DNA from: Narthecium ossifragum
Lineage: Eukaryota; Streptophyta; Magnoliopsida; Dioscoreales; Nartheciaceae
DNA length: 64,000 nt
Reading direction: 5' to 3'
Assembly (NCBI GenBank): GCA_963920575.1
Contig: OY986967.1
Location: forward strand, 14,750,061 to 14,814,060
Position numbers and translations under genes: made by a program. Shown here piece by piece: positions 57,136 to 64,000 of the stretch; the first letter of the stretch is position 1, and every line of letters begins with the position of its first letter. The notes beneath the pieces were generated by a model. The model was not told the origin of the DNA, made no database searches, and was given only the letters and a program-made list of their open reading frames with translations.

Positions 57136-57945
57136 TCAAGGTTTCTTGAGTCGTGGGCAATCGAACATATAGTGTATGGGCTTCCTACACTCAAAACAAG
57201 TAATTTTATTTAAGTAAGAAGTGGAGTTTCCTTTTTCACCTTTGGGGGTGTTTTTTCCTTGATGCTTGATGATTCGTTGAATTCTTCTTGTGATGTTTTC
57301 CATCTTTTCATCATCATCTTCATTACTTGAATCCGATAACTCCTTGTATGAGGACTTGAGAACAATGGTTTGCTTTTTCTTCCTTCCTTTATCATTGCTC
57401 CTTTCGAAGTTCATCTCATAGTTCATGAGAAAACCCATGAGAGTTTGATAAATCTTTAGCTTCTTTGATTGTCGTCACCTTGAGATCCCATGATTTAGGT
57501 AGGCACCTAAGGATTTTTCTCACAATCTCATCATTAGCATATACTTTACCAAAACATTCAAGTACATTAAGAATATTAATAAAGAGAGTAAACATTTCAC
57601 TAATTGTCGCATCATCTTTCATGCAAAACAATTCATAATTATGAACAAGCATGCTAATTTTAGACTCATTAACTCGGTTAGTTCCTTCATGAGTAATCTC
57701 AAGCTTATCCCATATTTCCTTAGCTGATTTACAAGCTGAAATTCTATTAATTCATTTGGGCTAAAGGCACAAAATAGCTTATCCCATATTGAATTCATTT
57801 GATCTTTATAAGAATGAAATTTCCATCCTTTATCATCATCCATGCTTCATAGTACATGGATTGTATAAAGATTTTCATCTTCGTCTTCCAATAGGTATAA
57901 TTTGGCAGATTGTCTTTCTATATTTTTCATATCGATTTAGGATCC
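57136..57945 (-). pseudogene. gag: Ty1/copia gag with CCHC zinc knuckle
   Basis: Fragments in three frames: NSIWDKLFCAFSPNELIEF (about 57730-57800), the gag core ATISEMFTLFINILNVL with VRKILRCLPKSWDLKVTTI (57460-57610), and a charged Ser/Asp/Glu region followed by the knuckle CFECRKPIHYMFDC (C-x2-C-x4-H-x4-C, about 57165-57210). Frameshifts near 57660 and 57430. This is the UBN2-type gag of copia elements. No protease or integrase follows. Confidence 0.85.
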
Positions 57946-57990
57946 TCTAAGGGCTATTAAACCAAAAAAATAGAGACATCGCTTTGATAG

Positions 57991-59467
57991 TGTTAGAACA
58001 GAAATTATGACCGTTGATCAGTACTGTAATCAAGGTTAAAAATCTATTTCCACATTCGAATATCAGGAGATTGTGGTTTTTCGTTCTACTCCTTCGAATG
58101 ATTGAATCAGAGGTGTTGAAGTGTACAAAGAAGATATTTTTTGGTTGGTGATGGAGTTGGTGGAAATGAAAAATGAAATGGAAAATGGGAGATGAAAAAT
58201 ATGATGGTTCTATGATAAATCTACTCCTATGAGTAATAGATCTACTCCTAGAAATGAAGAATTATGGTAGCACTACTCCTAGAAAAATATGATAATTCTA
58301 CTCCTATGGAAGAGATTAGTGTAGCACTACTCCTAGAAATGAAGGATGTTGCAGGAATTTAAAGTAAAGATAACTTCATTGCTGAATTCAAAAGGCTACA
58401 TTGATAATGAAAGGACTACATGAAGATAAAAAGCTGATTTGCTTTGATGGCCGGGGCAGATCTTTTCCTTCTTCCTCTTGGCTATTTATAGAGTTTCTGG
58501 TAACCACTTTTGAACTGTCAGAAACTGTCTTGAAACTGTCAGAACTGCATAACTGGGCGATATCTTCAACTATTTACGAAACTGCCATCAGGTAGAGCTT
58601 CTCTCTTCTACTATGATTTGGCCGATGATGACCTTGGAATTTGGTGAAACTCTAAATATGAAAGTTGTAGGTCTTCGAATTATCTTTTCATCAGTCTAAA
58701 AACAAAGTCATTTGGACATCGTATGAGAACGTTATCGCCAAAATAGTCGAAACACATCGATGTCTTATTAAAATAATCAGCCAAAATATGGCCGATAGAC
58801 TTTTGGCCGATAGAGAATTTGGCCGATGAAGAATTTGGTCGATTGGATTTGGACATTTGGTTTTATTTACCAATTTGCCACTAAACACTTTGACTATTAA
58901 TTTGATACATCAAATGACCGAATTTGGAGATGATGTCAACAGCAAAGTTGTAGATCTTTTCGTCCTCTTTTCAATGGTTCAAGAATCAGTGTAAAAGTTA
59001 TGGCCAAAATACTCTAATTATGTCAAAGCCAAAGATATGGACGATTTGATGTCAATTTCGTCTTATTTACGAAATTGCCATTGATCTTTGCCAATCGCCC
59101 AAATGGCCATTATTATGGCTAACAGATAGCAATTGAAAGTCCAAGAGGGGTGGTCTATTTGACCTTTAACGAATAATCAATGAGTGGAATACCTAGGTAG
59201 GAGGAGTTTAAGAACTCGTATGCTTATAAATGAAACGAATGATAAATAGACAAGCAATTAGAAAGATATGAGGAAGGGTTGGAGAGATTGCACCATATTT
59301 TTATAGTGGTTCGGTCAACCTGACCTACATCCACTTCACTCAAGGCCTTTCTTGAGGTTCCAGTACTTGCAAGACCTCTTACAAGCTTTCTACCAAGCTT
59401 CCGGGTGCTTGACAACTTTACAATCTCCCCCAATACCTGTTGGATATCTTCCAAGTTACTATTGGAT
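57991..59467 (-). repeat. Copia 5' LTR, interrupted at its outer end
   Basis: On the minus strand it ends in TTCTAACA next to a degenerate primer-binding region (CTATCAAAGC, normally TGGTATCAAAGC). It contains a TATA box (minus 'ctataaatagcc', about 58480-58491), irregular 'ctactcctag' repeats (58211-58350) and, upstream of TATA, repeated TTTGGCCGAT words (58790-58850). The outer end is cut by the G LTR at 59469. Confidence 0.55.
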
Positions 59468-59468
59468 A

Positions 59469-61105
59469 TGTCACACCCCGACCTAGAAAACCCATCCGGT
59501 CCGGAGCGTGAGGATCCTAAACTCTAAAAACAAATGGCGAGAGCATCCCCTGTAAATTTCACTTTTAAACCTGGTGCACAATTATAATATTCACAAATAA
59601 TTTAAACTATCCTATCATCAAATCATAATACAAATTAACAACTACAATACTCAATTAAATTTTAAATGATACAATAATGGTACAAGTCCTCTAAATACAG
59701 CAATCTCTGATCAAGTTATATCAAATTGGAATACGAATAGATTTCTCGTTCAAATTACAATTTATACATTTAAAGTTGTACATCAATTGAATAAGATAAA
59801 CTGATGATATCTTCGATCTCACGCATCACCAAGGGGAGTGCCGCCTCCACACCGCAACTACCTGAAAAAGAAGGAACTGCATCGCCGATATAGCCCGGGT
59901 AGGAGTGAGCAACAAAGCTCGGTAGGGTTCTACTCTACGACAGACTGAAGGGAGGAAAACAACAACTGTGATGTCTCTCTGCCTAAGTCTAAGGAATGCC
60001 AAGGGTCTCATAACTCTATCGATGTCCTAATGGCTCCTGTCATGAAACCTCACTCCTAAACAAGTTACCAGGAGGCCACTGAACAGTAACATGCAGGATC
60101 ACCCTTACCCAAGCAGGATTCCCATGCCTTGGGGACCCACGTCGGGAACGCATCGACATCCATCCTTAGCACTTGGTATTGGGGAAACAACACGACCTCT
60201 AAACCTCAATAACAATATAATATTCCAGTTCGTCTACCTAATAATCCTCGAATGATAATTAATCAATCAGCATCACAATTGCATCCTAAATCACTGTCTA
60301 CCCAAACCCGGTCCTATGGCTAGATCCGAGCTACCCGAGAGCCTCGGATCGGTGAAATCCCTATTCACCCGCGCCCTAACCTTATGCTTCTAATGCAAAC
60401 AGATGCATGCAATGCTCAAGCACAGGAATATAGGAATAGTAGCATGCAACAATATGCCAAGACAACATACCCGGGCTAGGCGAAGCATCAAGCTTGCCGA
60501 AGGGTAAGCATAGCATGGATCTACATCAAATAAAGATTTATCTAACACAAATAACGGCAACACAGGCCATAACCAAAAAGCTACACAATTCAATCTAAAT
60601 TTCAACATTACGACGACTTAAACAGCCGTCTCCCAAAATTCTACAAAGGGGCACCCCCCACCCACACAATTACAACAATCAACCACAAATACAAAATACA
60701 TCAACTAAGACACACCTTCGGCCCATTTAATTATCTAAAATCCCAAGAAGCGTGACTCCCTTGGTTCAACCACAAGCTAAGTATACATGTATACAACATG
60801 ATATAAATAAGCATGACATGCAATTAATTACTAATTGAACAAGAATGATTTATAGCTAACTAAACATGTCAGCATCAAACCATTAATCGTCTAAAAAACA
60901 CCAATTAGAACATGCAAGCCCTTGAGATTACTAGGAATACCAATTGCATGTATCTCGAAGACTTAAACTTGGTAAAACATCGTAAATCCACTAAAAGCCA
61001 AATTCCGGATTTCTACATTAAACCCTAGTCAGAGGCGATGAAATCTTATCAATTCAACGTCCAAACAACGTCGAATTGGAAATTAAACCCTAGTTAAAGT
61101 GATTA
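59469..61105 (-). mobile_element. LTR of family G, 5' part missing
   Basis: Plus-strand TGTCACACCCCGACC at 59469, followed by the same order of blocks as 18515-20270, ending in 'gtcgaattggaaattaaaccc' near 61100. The remaining ~1.2 kb of the LTR is absent and the sequence joins an E-type 3' internal region. Probable deletion junction at about 61105. Confidence 0.85.
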
Positions 61106-61537
61106 GATATGATTGATACTCTGAAGCATGTGGAACCCCATTCACACACAGGAGTGTTAAAGTTATTTTTAATCATGATTAAATATGTTGAAGTGTTGGA
61201 AATATGTTATGACATGTTTTGACTTACTATATTTTTATGTGACTATGAGTTGAAGGGTATATTTATGGATATTATTTCTATTTCATGCATTAGAGTTGAT
61301 GAATATTGTGATTGATTTCTAATGATATATTCAAGGGAATGTATAGATGTTTATGGGTGTCATCCCTGAAAACCCTCAGGATACTATAACTCCTCCACTG
61401 GGGTAACCCAGGGGTTTAAAGGCTTGTTGCACATGCTAAGTGCAATCGTGAGACCTATGAAAGTGGCTAGTTAGATTTGTTGCTTTCTTTTTATCTTTTC
61501 TTTGCTCGAGGACTAGCAAATTGTAAGTTTGGGGGTG
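61106..61537 (+). other. E/C-type 3' internal non-coding region and polypurine tract
   Basis: Paralogue of 22100-22418 joined to 32613-32724 ('aaccctcaggatactataac', 'gctcgaggactagcaaa'), without the element B insertion. It ends 'gtaagtttgggggtg' directly before an E LTR. Confidence 0.8.
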
Positions 61538-62918
61538 TGATAAGTCACTAATTATTCCTAATTAAACCCCTTAAATTACCTTTGTTAGGCCTAGATTATG
61601 TGTATTTGATATCCTACTGTTTGATTTCAGGTTTAAGTAGGATTTGAGAAGAAATACAAGAAATTCGGCCAAAAATCACTAAATTCTGCAAAAAGACTGT
61701 TTCGTCGACTGATTGAAAATACATCACCAGAAATTCTACAAACCTCCAAATATTCTGACATTCGGAGAGATGAAAGAAGACTTCAAGATTTACAACTTTC
61801 ATTTTGAAGACTTTGTGAGATTCCATATATATTGGCATCAGTTTTGAAGCAAAGTTGAATCTATGAAGGTTGAAATTTGATAAAAGCTGAAATGAATTAA
61901 TGACGTGGCAGTTAATGACCCAGTCAGACTGACTAGAGCGATGGATCGGATTTGAGTCCGATAGATCTCTTCGATGACGTCATCAACCCGGAATTTAGGG
62001 AAATTAGAGTTTAAGTTCAACTATAACTCCTAATTCCAGGATTAAGGGTTTCTATTATATAAAGGGGTTATTCCAGCCGAATTTCTCATCTTTTTGACAA
62101 TCTTTGGAGGAGGAAGAAGAAGAAGGAGAGGATGTGGATGGTGACAACTTCCTATTCCAAACCAATGGCTTTCATCCAAAAGATGAGTTACTAATTATTA
62201 TACTTAGGATTATTCATGAAACCTTAGTGTAGGTTTGATCTTTCTTTAGTTGGATTCTTGTAAACTTCTCGATACATGATCTCATTAATATGATTTTATT
62301 GTTAATAGACTTGAAGAAACAGAGTTCCCTTGACGTACTTTCAGTCCTACATGATTTCTGTGATTGATTGTAGAGATTTATGAGATGGTTTTCACGAAGT
62401 TATTGGTTTGCCTTTGAGATAAGCTATGCTATGCGAAGATAGGCTGTGCCAAGGTCATTAGGAGTAGTATAATTTCATATAATCGTAGGATCAAAGACAA
62501 TTTATGCCAAGCAAATATAGGTTATGCCGTTGGGAACATTAACTTTCTTTTAGGGATTCATGTGAGCTTGTAGCCATATGATCCATAATATTGAGAGAAA
62601 GGAACATGATGATAACTAGAGAAGACTAATAACGAAACTAGGGCGGATTGAGTAATTCCTAAGTCACTTATCCATTGATTCAAATTGATCAACCTTTTAT
62701 TTCATTTTTTTATTACTTTAGATAACTCTATTCTATCTTTGATTCTTTTTCTTAGTTTTAGGGTTTCGAGAATTGATTTCAGTTTCCAATGTTTTCTCTG
62801 TGGATTGACTCCCGACTTCACCGCTATTCTACCTAGTAGTTTAGTGATTGAATTAGGATTATAAATTTAATATTTGATTGAGCTTGTAACGTTTTAACGA
62901 CACGTTCGCGAGCGATCA
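61538..62918 (+). repeat. LTR of family E, flanked by internal sequence on both sides
   Basis: TGATAAGTCACTAATTATTC to GCGAGCGATCA, 1,381 bp. A polypurine tract lies on its left and a primer-binding site on its right. It therefore serves as the 3' LTR of one element body and the 5' LTR of the next. Confidence 0.92.
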
Positions 62919-62923
62919 ATTTT

Positions 62924-62940
62924 TGGCGCCGTTGCCGGGG
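62924..62940 (+). promoter_or_regulatory. E-type primer-binding site (tRNA-Asp, perfect)
   Basis: TGGCGCCGTTGCCGGGG, complementary to the plant tRNA-Asp 3' end over 17 bases; 5 bp after the LTR end. Confidence 0.93.
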
Positions 62941-63606
62941 ATTTCGACGGTTAATTAATTGATTTTCTCTTAACTCATTTTCTTTGCTTAGTTAGGTTTT
63001 TATCTTTCTTATTTCCCCCTTTCTTTATTTTACACTTTTTAGGAATTTCTGACAATTTTTCTGATTTTTACAGCTACTAAATTTGATTTTCTCGGAGTTG
63101 GACCTGCAGCCCATCGCCAAGAGCGATTGGTCGGACACGGGAGCGACCGATCGGGACTGTGTAGTCAGGTAAGTTTGTTCTTAACTCCGAGTTATTTTAT
63201 CTAGCTGTTTGAGACGCTCTGCTAGTCGTACAAAAGCACGTATCAGCGACAGTCGTCTCTTGGACCAGCCCACTGTTTATATTTCTTATCTTTGATGTGG
63301 TCCTTATTTATATGATCTTGCATGCATGGCTAATTTTTATATGCCACCGGGTGCCATGTCAAATGATGATTTGCCTTTTGGTTATGGATCCGCTTACAGT
63401 AATGACATATATGGTTTTTCAAATCCGGGATATAATTCACATTCATATCATTATAATCCGAATTTTAGAAATCATACATACCCTAGTTGGCAATTTCAAG
63501 GTTACTAACCTCCTAATGTTCAACCACGGAACATGAAAACACCAGCCTAAAATTTTGAACCTTGTTTTGAATAGCAATATCCTTCACAAGCACCCACTAA
63601 CCCGAC
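62941..63606 (+). pseudogene. E-type leader and start of an A-like internal ORF
   Basis: A leader of about 385 bp is followed by ATG 63326, opening a 60-codon frame (MANFYMPPGAMSNDDLPFGY ... PSWQF) that ends at TAA 63506. It is homologous to the N-terminus of the element A ORF (4111-4380) but with only one Tyr/Ser/Asn repeat. Sequence after 63508 is degenerate with several stops until the A-type LTR terminus at 63607. The function is unknown. Confidence 0.6.
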
Positions 63607-64000
63607 TGATGTGCTGTCGCAGGCACTCAAAAATAAATCCAGTACTCTTCAAAACAAATGTAGTAGTGCGAGCAAGAGTCGATCCCACGAGGAATGCCTA
63701 ACCTAGTTTTGTGCTTCGTGAACAAAAAGGGGATTTGAATATAACGAAAAGAAACTAAGAAATAATTAAAAGCATTATGACATATATCATTATCATCAGA
63801 AACAAAAGCATCACAAGTATTATCATTACAAACATGGGGTATAGAATCATATCTATCAACTTCTTTATCAAAAGAGTGACTCACATTAGCTAGTTGTCTG
63901 ACTATGATTTCTAGCTCGTCTAACAAGTGTGAGTGATTAACTTGGTCAATTATTAGTGGCTCTTGTTGCATTTGTGACTGAGCAATGAAGGGGTTCTCAG
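63607..64000 (-). mobile_element. A-type element, minus, internally deleted, running off the window
   Basis: 63607-63770 is the last ~160 bp of an A LTR on the minus strand (plus-strand start TGATGTGCTGTCGCAGGC). It is fused to coding sequence of the A internal ORF (63771-64000, minus; motifs QQEPLIIDQVN, SHSFDKEVDRYDS, VCNDNTCDAFVSD). Compared with element A the rest of the internal region and most of the 3' LTR are missing. The coding part has an insertion (LLDELEIIVRQLAN) absent from element A. It continues beyond 64000. Confidence 0.8.

Larger units (their letters stand above)
52937..59467 (-). mobile_element. Decayed Ty1/copia element (SIRE/Tork-like), minus strand
   Basis: Similar LTR segments lie at 52937-53340 and 59137-59467 (shared 'ggtggtctatt', 'tacctaggtaggaggag', 'ggttcggtcaacctgacctac'). 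Gag remnants are at 57136-57940 and a primer-binding region at about 57975-57990. A polypurine-like 'aaagggggagaaat' (minus) lies near 56672-56690. Pol is entirely missing. Two D LTRs interrupt the 3' LTR. The lineage is inferred from gag and LTR style. Confidence 0.65.

Overview
The window is repeat-dense plant nuclear DNA, almost certainly an angiosperm. No intact host gene, rRNA or tRNA is visible. Nearly every base can be assigned to LTR retrotransposons inserted into one another, plus a Helitron-like segment. The plant origin rests on Ty3/gypsy elements with Athila-type protease, reverse transcriptase and integrase motifs and primer-binding sites complementary to the 3' end of plant tRNA-Asp. 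It is also supported by an Athila-type extra ORF of the 'putative plant transposon protein' kind, a Ty1/copia gag, and many solo LTRs. The species is not identifiable from the sequence.

Elements are lettered here for convenience. C is a very large, old, plus-strand Ty3/gypsy element that is the backbone from about 1818 to 41370. Seven later insertions sit in it, each with a readable target-site duplication (TSD): element A (2347-8604, AACCG), solo LTR F (10734-12980, ATATA), solo LTR B (13510-15177, CTGCC), solo LTR G (18515-21473, (C/A)TAAC), full-length element B (22419-32607, minus, CCACC), solo LTR E (34044-35471, ATTAG) and solo LTR D (37712-39124, TCYAA). With these removed, C is about 13.4 kb: end of pol (RNase H and integrase), two extra 3' ORFs, a long 3' non-coding region, and a 3' LTR of about 5.8 kb that contains three tandem units of about 1.43 kb. 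B is the only element with a recognisable gag-protease-RT-RNase H-integrase order, and it is inactivated by stops, frameshifts and loss of an integrase catalytic residue. A is a recent non-autonomous element without pol.

Left edge (1-1817): remnants of an F LTR, a minus-strand gag fragment and an E LTR, then an unidentified GC-rich piece. Right of C (41371-52936): low-copy-looking DNA with a Helitron-like element (about 44.84-51.38 kb) holding exon-like gene scraps, a 200-N assembly gap, another F solo LTR (GGGGT) and another B solo LTR (GTTAC), followed by three consecutive perfect stem-loops. Right third (52937-64000): a decayed minus-strand Ty1/copia element carrying two head-to-tail D LTRs, a truncated G LTR, an E-type element in which a single LTR is flanked by internal sequence on both sides, and a deleted A-type element running off the right end.

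The most striking unexplained signal is an array of short palindromic words (mostly GATCGATC, in one LTR subfamily GGTCGACC). It lies 55-400 bp upstream of the TATA box in the LTRs of at least four Ty3 families, and recurs inside the F LTRs and upstream of the two extra ORFs of element C. It looks like a shared promoter-proximal architecture whose word can be exchanged while the flanks stay conserved.
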